Source: Chloroflexota bacterium | GTDB taxonomy: Bacteria; Chloroflexota; Dehalococcoidia; Lucifugimonadales; UBA1127 | Length of the DNA: 7,332 nucleotides | NCBI GenBank assembly: GCA_028873745.1 | Contig: JAPPNT010000178.1 | Location: 1 to 7,332, forward strand | Reading direction: 5' to 3' | Shown: piece after piece, positions 1 through 6,215 of the stretch | How positions within the stretch are numbered: position 1 is the stretch's first letter | How the letters are laid out: each line of letters begins with the position of its first letter | The notes under the pieces: model-generated | The model's database searches: none | The model's input: only the letters and a program-made list of their open reading frames with translations | What the model was told of the DNA's origin: nothing | Position numbers and translations under genes: made by a program

Positions 1-1
1 A

Positions 2-1345
2 GGTGACATCGCCCCCGCGCGCACGGTGCCCGCGCACTTCTCCCGCGCCGCCCGTGCCTCGCCCGCCGATGTCGCGCAGGTCTTCGGCGAGGAGGGCGGC
101 GACAACTTCGCCGTCGGCACGCCGTTGGACATGGAGGCCATCGTCTGCCTGGACCTGCGGACGCTGCTGCAGCGCTCCAACGGCGTCTTCGGCAAGAGCG
201 GCACCGGCAAGAGCTTCCTGACCCGCCTGCTCCTCATCGGCGTGCTCCAGAGCCGCCTGTCGTCGCTCCACATCTTCGACATGCACAACGAGTACGGCTG
301 GGAGGGCGGCGACGTGGAGCGCGGGCGGCGCGTGAAGTCGCTCAAGCAACTCTTCCCGTCCGAGGTATCCGTCTTCGCCCTCGACGAGCAGCGGTCGCGC
401 GGCGCCAGGGTGCAGCCCGATTTCCTCGTCGAGATCGGCTATGGCGAGATTACGCCCGACGACGTCATGGCCCTCCGCGAGACCCTCGGCATCTCCGACG
501 CCGCTGCGGAGGCCGCCTTCGCCCTCGGCCGACGCTTCGGCGACGACCGCTGGCTGCGCGAGTTCCTCCGGCTGGAGGGCTCGGACGAGATCGGCGAGCT
601 CGCCGCAAGCATCAACGTGAACGGCGCCGCCCTCGCCACCCTGCACCGCCGCCTGACGAACCGCGTCGCCCGGCTGCCTTTCGTGTCGGATGCGCCCGGT
701 GCCGACGCCGTGGCCGCCATCATGGACCACCTGGACCGCGGGCAGCACGTCGTGCTGGAGTTCGGCCGCCACGGCGATGATGTGCTCGCCTACATGCTCG
801 TCGCCAACCTGCTCACTCGCCGCATCCATGACCGCTACCGCGAGCGCCAGACTGCCGCGGAGGAAGGGCGGAACACCACGCCGCTCACCATCGTCATCGA
901 GGAGGCCCACCGCTTCCTCAGCCCGACGGTGGCGTCGCAGTCTCCCTTCGGCGTCATCGCCCGCGAGATGCGCAAGAACAACGTCACGCTTCTCGTCGTC
1001 GACCAGCGCCCCAGCGCCATCGATCCGGAGGTGCTGAGCCAGGTCGGCACCAAGGTCTGCTGCCTCCTCGACGACGAGCGTGACGTCGACGCTGTCATGG
1101 CGGGCGCGTCCGGCAGCCGCGAGCTCCGCTCCGTGCTCGCCGGGCTGCGTTCCCGGCAGCAGGCGCTCTTCTTCGGCGAGGCCGTCCCCATCCCCGTCGC
1201 CGTGCAGGTCCGCGACTACGGCACCGAATCCAGCTACGATGCCCTCATGCGCCCCCGCTCGCGCCGCCCCGCCGCACGCCCTGATCCCGTTGAAGTCCCC
1301 CGCTCAGCCACGGACGACGAGGACGACGACCCGCTATTCGGCTAG
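2..1345 (+). CDS. HerA-like DNA-translocating ATPase (DUF87/FtsK-HerA superfamily), 5' end cut off by window
   Basis: This is a probable hexameric P-loop ATPase of the HerA group, cytoplasmic, thought in this family to pump double-stranded DNA, classically with the NurA nuclease during end resection. The frame is open to the left edge, so the true start and the N-terminal HAS-barrel expected of HerA lie outside; the GTG at 26 is only an internal candidate. Counting from that GTG (439 residues), Walker A is GKSGTGKS at 56-63, followed by a DMHNEYGW segment (85-92). Walker B is TIVIEEAHRFL (288-298) with paired glutamates. A REMRKNNVTLLVVDQRPS segment (313-330) matches the HerA block that follows Walker B, with a sensor-like Gln and a putative arginine finger. 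The protein ends in an acidic tail, DDEDDDPLFG. No NurA-like gene follows, so the HerA label rests on the ATPase core alone. It ends 71 nt before the SDR gene, which has its own promoter-like site. Confidence 0.85.
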   Translation, partial: GDIAPARTVPAHFSRAARASPADVAQVFGEEGGDNFAVGTPLDMEAIVCLDLRTLLQRSNGVFGKSGTGKSFLTRLLLIGVLQSRLSSLHIFDMHNEYGWEGGDVERGRRVKSLKQLFPSEVSVFALDEQRSRGARVQPDFLVEIGYGEITPDDVMALRETLGISDAAAEAAFALGRRFGDDRWLREFLRLEGSDEIGELAASINVNGAALATLHRRLTNRVARLPFVSDAPGADAVAAIMDHLDRGQHVVLEFGRHGDDVLAYMLVANLLTRRIHDRYRERQTAAEEGRNTTPLTIVIEEAHRFLSPTVASQSPFGVIAREMRKNNVTLLVVDQRPSAIDPEVLSQVGTKVCCLLDDERDVDAVMAGASGSRELRSVLAGLRSRQQALFFGEAVPIPVAVQVRDYGTESSYDALMRPRSRRPAARPDPVEVPRSATDDEDDDPLFG

Positions 1346-1391
1346 GCCCGCATGCCACGGCACGTGTAGTCTCGCCCGCTCGCCCATCGGG

Positions 1392-1413
1392 TATACTCTG
1401 CCTAGAGGAGGGG
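1392..1413 (+). promoter_or_regulatory. -10-like box and strong Shine-Dalgarno for the SDR gene
   Basis: TATACT at 1392-1397 matches the sigma-70 -10 consensus in five of six positions. It is followed by GAGGAGGGG (1405-1413), whose GGAGG core sits 5 nt before the ATG at 1417. A start of transcription about 7 nt after the box would give a leader of roughly 13 nt. No convincing -35 box is visible 16-18 nt upstream, so the promoter call is tentative while the ribosome site is clear. The same TATACT hexamer precedes the glycosylase gene on the other strand. Confidence 0.45.
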
Positions 1414-1416
1414 AAC

Positions 1417-2253
1417 ATGCCGGAGAGACGACCACGCTTGGAAGGGAAAGTCGCCGTCGTGACAGGCGGCGGCAGCATCGCGGAGGGAATCGGCAACGGG
1501 AAGGCCACGTCCGTCCTGTTCGCCCGCGAGGGCGCGAAGGTCCTCGTTGTGGACATCATCGAGGAGGCCGCCGAGGACACCGTGCGCATGATCCGCGAGG
1601 AGGGCGGCGACGCCTCCGTCTTCGTCGCCGACGTCACCAACTCGGACGACTGCTACGCCATGTGCCAAGCCGCCGTCGACCGCTACGGCCGCCTCGACAT
1701 CCTCGTGAACAACGTCGGCATCTCCTCGCGCGGCGACGTGCTCTCGCTGGACATTGAGGAGTGGGACCAGGTGATGGACGTCAACGTGAAGAGCATCGTG
1801 CTGGCCAGCCGTGCGGCCATCCCCCACATGATCAGGGGCGGCGGCGGCGCCATCACCAACCTCTCCTCCATCGCCGGGCTGCGGGCGCACTCGCCGCTGG
1901 CCTACTCCGTGTCCAAGACGGCCATCGTCGGCATCACGCAGACCATGGCCTCCGACCACGGCCGGGACCTCATCCGCGTCAACGCCATCGCGCCGGGCCA
2001 GGTCTACACGCCGCGCATGGAGATGCGCATGACGGACTCGCTGCGGGATCTGCGCGTGACGACGGCGCCGCTCGGCACCGAGGGCACCGCGTGGGACATC
2101 GGCTACGCCAACCTCTACCTCGCCAGCGACGAGGCCCGCTGGGTGACGGGCGTGACGCTGTCCGTCGATGCGGGGCTCGCTGTCACGACCCCCGCCACGC
2201 ACAACCGCGAGCGCAGTGAGGCGATGGAACAGGCCAAGCAGCAACAGCAATGA
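1417..2253 (+). CDS. SDR-family NAD-dependent oxidoreductase (classical short-chain dehydrogenase)
   Basis: This is a cytosolic Rossmann-fold dehydrogenase/reductase acting on an unknown alcohol or ketone; sequence alone does not give the substrate. The length, 278 aa, is slightly above the usual 250. The cofactor loop reads TGGGSIAEGIGNGKA (16-30): the ordinary TGxxxGxG is expanded by three residues, as in SDRs ending this loop with GNGKA. Asp46 at the end of beta-2 (KVLVVD) favours NAD(H) over NADP(H). Other classical elements are D72 in the ADV segment, NNVG (98-101), structural Asn123, catalytic Ser150/151, Tyr163 and Lys167 in YSVSK, and the APG motif (192-194). The ATG at 1417 is chosen because of its strong ribosome site and because the Rossmann fold starts at residue 11. 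The C-terminus is a polar tail ending QQQQ and is probably disordered. The stop is TGA, showing that TGA terminates normally in this genome. The MFS gene follows after 46 nt. Confidence 0.93.
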   Translation: MPERRPRLEGKVAVVTGGGSIAEGIGNGKATSVLFAREGAKVLVVDIIEEAAEDTVRMIREEGGDASVFVADVTNSDDCYAMCQAAVDRYGRLDILVNNVGISSRGDVLSLDIEEWDQVMDVNVKSIVLASRAAIPHMIRGGGGAITNLSSIAGLRAHSPLAYSVSKTAIVGITQTMASDHGRDLIRVNAIAPGQVYTPRMEMRMTDSLRDLRVTTAPLGTEGTAWDIGYANLYLASDEARWVTGVTLSVDAGLAVTTPATHNRERSEAMEQAKQQQQ

Positions 2254-2299
2254 CCAGACTCCCAATCGAGCCAGCGGCACAACGCACCCGCCGTAAGCC

Positions 2300-3541
2300 A
2301 TGCTGCGCCCCCTAGCCCGCGTCCCAACCTTCCGCTCCGTCGTGAACCGCGACTGGCGGTTGCTCTGGATGGCGAGCCACCTCTGGCACCTGGCCTTCTG
2401 GATGGACCTCATCGTCCTTGGCTGGCTGGTGCTGGAGTTGACCGACTCGCCGCTGCTGGTTGCGCTCGTTGGCACCTTCCGGCTCATCCCCCTTGGTGTA
2501 CTAGGCCCCATCGCAGGCTCCGTCGGCGACCGGATTTCCAAGAAGCGGATGCTGCTTGTCGCGCAGACCGTCAACCTCCTCGTGACCATCGGCTTCACCG
2601 TAGTGCTGCTGCTGGGGGAGGAGAGGGTCTGGCTCGTGTACGCCGCCGCTGTGCTCACCGGCTCGGCATGGGCCATCGACTTCCCCGTACGCCGAGCATT
2701 CATCCGCGACTTGTTGCCCGGCCGCTTCGTCGTCAACGCGATGGCCATCGACGCGGCGTCGCTTACGGGCATGCAGATGGTGGGCAGGTGGATAGGCGGG
2801 GGCATCCTCGCCCTTGCGGACCCGGGCGCCGCGTACGCCTTCCTCTCGCTCTGCTACTTGGTCGGATTCTTCGCGCTCCTACGCGTACCGGAGCGGTCAA
2901 CGGCCCCCAGCCCGCGTGTGGCCGGCGCCAACTCCCTGGCTGCCCTGGTCAGGGACTTGGCGAATGGCCTTGTATACGTTTGGCGCAACCCCGTACTGCG
3001 CAACATCTTCCTGGTGACGGTGGCCATCAACCTCTTCGTTGCGCCCTACCTCCAGATCACGCCGGTCTTCGCGCGCGACGTCTATGGCGTCGGCCCCGGC
3101 CTGCTCGGCATCGTCAGCGGCATGGACGGCTTCGGCGCGCTGGTCGGCACTATTGTCGTGGCAAGCGCGGTGGGTTTGAAGCGGCTGGGGCGCCTCTTCA
3201 TCGGCGGGTGCCTGCTCCTCTCCTTTGCCGTAACCGTGTTCAGCCAGGTGCCGACAGTCTGGATAGGCATTCCCGTCATGGTCATCGTCGGTTTCGGCGT
3301 ATCCGGATTCGTGACAATGCAGACAACGCTCTCCGTGCTGCACGCGAGCCCCGAGATGCGCGGCCGCGCGATGGGGGCGGTCGCGCTGGGCATCGGCGGG
3401 ATGCCGATCGGCATGGCGCTGTTGGGTGCCCTCGCCGAGGCCTACGGCGCGCCGAGGGCCCTCGGCATGACGGCGTCCCTCGGCTTCCTGATCATCCTGG
3501 CGATTGGCGTCTTCCAGCCGGCGTTGAGACGCGCGCAATAG
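2300..3541 (+). CDS. MFS transporter, MFS_3/EntS-like exporter type
   Basis: This is an integral inner-membrane major facilitator superfamily permease of 413 aa, a normal length for a 12-helix carrier. MFS_3 members are usually proton-driven exporters of siderophores, drugs or other small molecules; the substrate here is unknown. The soluble N-terminus has RDWRLLWMASHLW just before helix 1, usual for this subgroup. MFS motif A is seen after helix 2 as AGSVGDRISKKRM (72-84). After helix 4 comes the MFS_3-style block FPVRRAFIRDLLP (128-140) and a VNAMAIDAAS helix start. A central loop at about 197-215 separates the halves, and the second half has the matching PEMRGRAMGAV (351-361) after helix 10. 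The ATG at 2300 has no good Shine-Dalgarno, but an in-frame TAA at 2294-2296 excludes an earlier start and the next ATGs would remove conserved N-terminal sequence. It could be translated from the SDR transcript. Confidence 0.9.
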   Translation: MLRPLARVPTFRSVVNRDWRLLWMASHLWHLAFWMDLIVLGWLVLELTDSPLLVALVGTFRLIPLGVLGPIAGSVGDRISKKRMLLVAQTVNLLVTIGFTVVLLLGEERVWLVYAAAVLTGSAWAIDFPVRRAFIRDLLPGRFVVNAMAIDAASLTGMQMVGRWIGGGILALADPGAAYAFLSLCYLVGFFALLRVPERSTAPSPRVAGANSLAALVRDLANGLVYVWRNPVLRNIFLVTVAINLFVAPYLQITPVFARDVYGVGPGLLGIVSGMDGFGALVGTIVVASAVGLKRLGRLFIGGCLLLSFAVTVFSQVPTVWIGIPVMVIVGFGVSGFVTMQTTLSVLHASPEMRGRAMGAVALGIGGMPIGMALLGALAEAYGAPRALGMTASLGFLIILAIGVFQPALRRAQ

Positions 3542-3542
3542 G

Positions 3543-3617
3543 GCCGAAATCTAGTGGAAATCGCGGCTCGCCGTGCTAAGCTTGGAGGCGCCATCATTGA
3601 ACGCCTGCAATTTCGGC
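3543..3617 (+). repeat. Nested inverted repeats between the MFS and nucleotidyltransferase genes
   Basis: GCCGAAAT at 3543-3550 is exactly complementary to ATTTCGGC at 3610-3617. Inside this lies a second pair, AGGCG (3586-3590) and CGCCT (3602-3606), with an 11-nt loop. The whole lies in the 92-nt gap before the ATG at 3634. No T-run follows either arm, so an ordinary intrinsic terminator is unlikely. A folded 5' leader or a protein site is possible, and the pairing could also be chance. I see no convincing promoter boxes in this gap. Confidence 0.35.
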
Positions 3618-3633
3618 GTCAGCGAGGGAGAGG

Positions 3634-4881
3634 ATGCCTGACCACAAGGAAATGACCAAGCTGATGACCAAGCGCCTGCCGCGACCGACGATGGCGTTGC
3701 TCATCGCCTGCGGCGTCCAGGGCGCGAACCACGGGTTCCAGGTCTTCCTCGTCGGCGGCATGGTGCGCGATGTCCTCCGCGACCGGATCTCCCGGGATCC
3801 CGACCTCGTTGTACAGGAGGTTGTGCCCACCCTCGACGCTTCTGCACGCTACGCCGAGGTGCTGGCGGGCTCCCTCGGCGTCACCGTGTCGCCGCCCTCC
3901 CAGTTCGGCACCATAAAGGTGGTGGCCGGCGGGCTGGAGGTCGACATCGCCTCGGCACGCCGGGAGTCGTACGCGTCGCCCGGCGCCCTGCCCGACGTCC
4001 GGGCTGCGACGATCGAGGGCGACCTTGGCCGCCGCGACTTCACCATCAACGCCATCGGCGTGGACCTTGGCCCCAAGACCTTCGGCAACATCGTGGACAT
4101 CCACGGCGGCCAGGAGGACCTGAACCACCGCGTCATCGGCGTCATCCACGACGGCAGCTTCGCGGACGACCCCACGCGCCTGTTCCGAGCGGTGCGCTAC
4201 GAGACCCGCCTCAACCTGCGCATGACGATGATGACGGAGATGGCCCTCCGCCGGGACATCGGGCACCTCGCAGCCGTCAGCGGCGACCGCATCCGGAATG
4301 AGCTTGAACGCATTTTTGTGGAGGACAACCCCGCTCATGCTCTCTCGCGCGCTGACGAGCTTGGCATGCTTCAGGCGACGCTGCCCGCTCTCACGTGGAC
4401 ATCGGCGATGACCGCGGCGGCAAGGCAGATGAAGGAACGCGGGCCAATGTCGTTTCTCGCATTGCTCGCGTCGTCGCTGTCGCGCGAGGACGCGGAGGCC
4501 TTTGCCGCCCGCATCAACGCGACGGGACCCTGGTCGGCCATCATCCATGACGCGGTCACCGTGGCCGAGCAGCTGGATGATCTGGCCGTCAGCGGCCTGT
4601 CTCCCAGCGGCGTCTATCGGATTCTGGAAGGGCTGTCGCCGGAGGCCGTGAGCGCGTGGGCCGCGCTCTCTGGCGACGCGACAGCCGCAGGCCGCTTGCG
4701 GGAGTACGCCGACAATCTGCGCTACGTGCGCCCCGCCCTGGACGGCGACGCCCTGCTCGCCCTCGGCGTGCCGCAGGGCCCACGCGTCGGCGAGCTGCTG
4801 CGTGAGCTGCTGCACGCCCGCCTCGATGGGCAGGTCGCCAACCGCGCCGACGAGGAGGCGCTGGTGCGCGACCGCCTGTAG
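3634..4881 (+). CDS. cca: Class II CCA tRNA nucleotidyltransferase / poly(A) polymerase family protein
   Basis: This is a template-independent nucleotidyltransferase, most likely adding or repairing the 3' CCA end of tRNA in the cytosol; an A-adding or poly(A) polymerase role cannot be excluded. The 415 aa length is typical. The catalytic head has FLVGGMVRDVL (38-48) and the metal-binding pair Asp55/Asp57 in RDPDLVV. The sugar-recognition block LGRRDFTINA lies at 131-140. The template-like EDxxR position reads DDPTR (178-182), followed by LFRAVRYETRL. The neck helix region contains GDRIRNELERIF (217-228). The C-terminal tail has the bacterial-type sequence LALGVPQGPRVGELLRELL (375-393), seen in CCA enzymes. 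I see no HD phosphohydrolase motif. The ATG at 3634 directly follows AGGGAGAGG, a purine-rich but closely spaced ribosome site; two further ATGs at codons 7 and 11 are possible starts. The next gene begins 29 nt after the stop, so the two are probably co-transcribed. Confidence 0.88.
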   Translation: MPDHKEMTKLMTKRLPRPTMALLIACGVQGANHGFQVFLVGGMVRDVLRDRISRDPDLVVQEVVPTLDASARYAEVLAGSLGVTVSPPSQFGTIKVVAGGLEVDIASARRESYASPGALPDVRAATIEGDLGRRDFTINAIGVDLGPKTFGNIVDIHGGQEDLNHRVIGVIHDGSFADDPTRLFRAVRYETRLNLRMTMMTEMALRRDIGHLAAVSGDRIRNELERIFVEDNPAHALSRADELGMLQATLPALTWTSAMTAAARQMKERGPMSFLALLASSLSREDAEAFAARINATGPWSAIIHDAVTVAEQLDDLAVSGLSPSGVYRILEGLSPEAVSAWAALSGDATAAGRLREYADNLRYVRPALDGDALLALGVPQGPRVGELLRELLHARLDGQVANRADEEALVRDRL

Positions 4882-4897
4882 TGACCACACCTACCGG

Positions 4898-4903
4898 AAA
4901 GGA
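4898..4903 (+). promoter_or_regulatory. Shine-Dalgarno AAAGGA that fixes the selenoprotein start at 4911
   Basis: AAAGGA lies 7 nt before the ATG at 4911, an ideal spacing. The alternative GTG at 4965, which a caller treating TGA as stop would use, has no comparable purine-rich site before it. This supports translation through the TGA at 4947. Confidence 0.7.
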
Positions 4904-4910
4904 CATTGCC

Positions 4911-5264
4911 ATGGCGAAAGAAGCATACGTCTACACCTGGAAGCGCTGAACCACCTGCCGCAAGGTGAGAGAGGTTCTCTCACAGGCAGGCGTGGAGGTC
5001 ACTGAGCGTGACTTCTTCGCGGACCGCCTCTCGGAGGACGAGGTCCGCGCCCTGGCGGCGGCCTCCTCCGCGACGGCCATGTTCTCCGCCAAGAGCCCCA
5101 CGGTGAAGAAGCTGGGTCTGGACCCGGCGGCTCTCAGCGACGACGAGAAGGTGCAGCTCATGGCGGGCGAGCCCCGCCTCATCCGGCGCCCCATCGTCGT
5201 CATCGATGGCGTAACCCACCCGGGCGCCACGGTGAAGTCGCTGGCGTCCGTGCTGGGCGGCTAG
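4911..5264 (+). CDS. Putative selenoprotein of the ArsC/Spx arsenate reductase-like family (UxxC), in-frame TGA read as Sec
   Basis: This is a small thioredoxin-fold protein of 117 residues, counting selenocysteine at position 13, close to the 110-130 usual for ArsC/Spx/YffB proteins. The N-terminal strand and active site read YVYTWKR-U-TTCRKVREVL, which lines up with the Spx/ArsC pattern YT..xCxxCRKAR; the TGA falls on the first cysteine and Cys16 is the second. Downstream family features are intact: ERDFFADRLSEDEVRAL (32-48), KSPTVKKLGLD (61-71), LSDDEKVQLM (75-84) and LIRRPIVVIDG (90-100), holding the cis-proline and the arginine region. The ATG at 4911 has a good Shine-Dalgarno and the stem-loop at 4954-4990 looks like a bacterial SECIS. 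A thiol/selenol redox role in the cytosol is inferred; real arsenate reduction is uncertain. Alternatives are a nonsense mutation (TGC to TGA), a sequencing error, or a truncated protein from GTG 4965 lacking the active site. Selenocysteine machinery is not in this window. Confidence 0.82.
4947..4949 (+). other. In-frame TGA, proposed selenocysteine codon
   Basis: This is codon 13 of the frame opened by ATG 4911. Both flanks encode conserved family sequence in the same frame: the first beta strand before it, and the TTCRK helix start after it. It replaces the N-terminal Cys of CxxC, the position most often taken by Sec in thioredoxin-fold selenoproteins. Confidence 0.8.
4954..4990 (+). promoter_or_regulatory. 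Candidate bacterial SECIS stem-loop
   Basis: The upper stem is eight perfect pairs, GTGAGAGA (4965-4972) with TCTCTCAC (4976-4983). It closes on GGU, or on AGGUU if the last A-U pair is open. The lower stem is six pairs, CCTGCC (4954-4959) with GGCAGG (4985-4990), separated from the upper stem by an asymmetric internal loop, GCAAG against A. The first loop G is 23 nt past the TGA, inside the spacing known for bacterial SECIS elements (roughly 16-37 nt). A loop guanine followed by U is what SelB reads in the E. coli fdhF element. The hairpin is entirely within the coding sequence, as is usual in bacteria. Confidence 0.78.
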
Positions 5265-6133
5265 CCCTTCCCCCGCGCCGTCTCGCGACGCCGGAAGAAG
5301 AGGTACTGCTGTGCGTACCCCGCATACGGTCCGAAGGCCTCGCGCGTCCACGCCCACAGGTCGCGGTAGCTGAGCCGCTGCCCGCCGAGGTACCAGTCCT
5401 CCAGCGCCCGCCGCACCCACCGGTCGATGGGTGCCGCGTCGAGTTGATCCAGCGCGAACAGCAGGACGCAGTCCGCCACCTTCTCGCCGACGCCCGGCAA
5501 TGCCAGCAAGGCCGCTTTCGCGTCGTCGTACGACGCGCCACGCAGCGACGACAGGTCGAGTCGGCCCGCCGCGACGGCCTCCGCCGTCCCCGCCACGTAC
5601 TTCGCCCGGTAGCCGAGGCCGAGCTCGCGCAGCCGCGTTTCGCCCGCCGCCGCCAGCGCCGTCGGAGTTGGAAAGGCGCGCCGCGTCAGCGTCCCGAGCG
5701 TTGCCGTCTCGCCCAGCGAGTTCGCCAGCGTCTCCTGCATCCCGGCGATGCGCGGGATGTTGGAGTTCTGTGAGCAGATGAAGGCGATGAGACACTCCCA
5801 CGGGTCCTGCCGCAGGATCCGCAGCCCCCAGTGCCGGCGCACGGCCGCCTCGAGTCGCTCGTCCTCGCACAGTTGGGCGTAGATGGCGGGCAGGTCGTCG
5901 TCGAGCCGGAAGTAGTCGCGGACGGCGCGCTCGGCGTGCGCAAGCGTCGCCGAGTCGTAGGTGACGAGAAGGCCGTCCTCGTCGCGCTCGAGGGTGAGCA
6001 GCCGGCCCTCGATGAAGCCGCTCCACACGCCGCCGTCCTCGTGCCAGCGGAATGCCTGGCCGCTCTCCAGCGTTAACGGCAGGTCGAGGGGCTGGTCAAC
6101 GGCGACGTGCGTCGTGGCGAGTGCGTCGGGCAT
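5261..6133 (-). CDS. ogg: 8-oxoguanine DNA glycosylase, OGG1-type (HhH-GPD superfamily)
   Basis: This is a base-excision repair enzyme that removes 8-oxoguanine opposite cytosine and, as a bifunctional lyase, nicks the abasic site. From the ATG at 6133 it is 290 aa. The OGG N-terminal domain is recognised by LPLTLESGQAFRW (18-30), equivalent to the eukaryotic LGQSFRW segment. Then come FICSQNSNIPRI (118-129), the damage-strand binding block, and LGYRAKYV (173-180). The helix-hairpin-helix LPGVGEKVADC (212-222) holds the Schiff-base Lys218, and the catalytic Asp237 lies in APIDRW. No Cys4 iron-sulfur cluster is present, unlike MutY/Nth. The frame could be extended to an ATG at 6232, but that would overlap the permease gene and add 33 residues with no family match, so 6133 is preferred. 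A TATACT box just upstream suggests a nearly leaderless mRNA. Its stop codon overlaps that of the selenoprotein gene. Confidence 0.9.
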   Translation of the reverse strand: MPDALATTHVAVDQPLDLPLTLESGQAFRWHEDGGVWSGFIEGRLLTLERDEDGLLVTYDSATLAHAERAVRDYFRLDDDLPAIYAQLCEDERLEAAVRRHWGLRILRQDPWECLIAFICSQNSNIPRIAGMQETLANSLGETATLGTLTRRAFPTPTALAAAGETRLRELGLGYRAKYVAGTAEAVAAGRLDLSSLRGASYDDAKAALLALPGVGEKVADCVLLFALDQLDAAPIDRWVRRALEDWYLGGQRLSYRDLWAWTREAFGPYAGYAQQYLFFRRRETARGKG

Positions 6134-6139
6134 GGGGCA

Positions 6140-6145
6140 AGTATA
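6140..6145 (-). promoter_or_regulatory. -10-like TATACT before the glycosylase, possible leaderless start
   Basis: Read on the minus strand, TATACT ends 6 nt before the ATG at 6133, so transcription starting about 7 nt downstream would begin at or next to the start codon. The intervening bases TTGCCC hold no Shine-Dalgarno, which fits leaderless translation. No good -35 is seen at normal spacing; a TTGCAC lies too close (11-nt spacer). The rest of the 82-nt gap to the permease stop shows no terminator. Confidence 0.4.
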
Positions 6146-6215
6146 CGGCGCGCGGTGTGCAAGGACGTAGGGGTGATTTGTGAATCGCCCGCCTGAGTCG
6201 GCCGCCCCGTCCGCG

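Noticed and set aside
1402..2805. Long minus-strand open frame of 467 codons
   Set aside because: It lies antisense to the SDR and MFS genes, has no recognisable domain and shows composition typical of a shadow frame in GC-rich DNA.
2974..2979. GTATAC within the MFS gene as a promoter
   Set aside because: It is inside a conserved coding region with no start codon or ribosome site suitably placed after it.
3543..3617. Inverted repeat after the MFS gene as an intrinsic terminator
   Set aside because: The arms are 59 nt apart and no T-run follows on either strand.
3619..4890. Minus-strand open frame of 423 codons
   Set aside because: It mirrors the nucleotidyltransferase, whose motifs on the plus strand are unmistakable; the antisense product shows no family features.
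4947..4949. TGA as a reassigned sense codon (Trp or Gly)
   Set aside because: The SDR gene ends at a TGA (2251-2253) beyond the normal end of its family, and the aligned residue in homologues is Cys, not Trp or Gly.
4911..5264. The ArsC/Spx-like gene as a pseudogene broken by a nonsense TGA
   Set aside because: Everything else is intact: Shine-Dalgarno, ATG, frame, family motifs, normal length. The TGA is exactly at the redox Cys and is followed by a SECIS-like hairpin. Not fully excluded without Sec machinery.
4965..5264. A 99-residue protein starting at GTG 4965
   Set aside because: It lacks the first strand and the CxxC/UxxC active site, has no ribosome site, and its start lies inside the hairpin stem.
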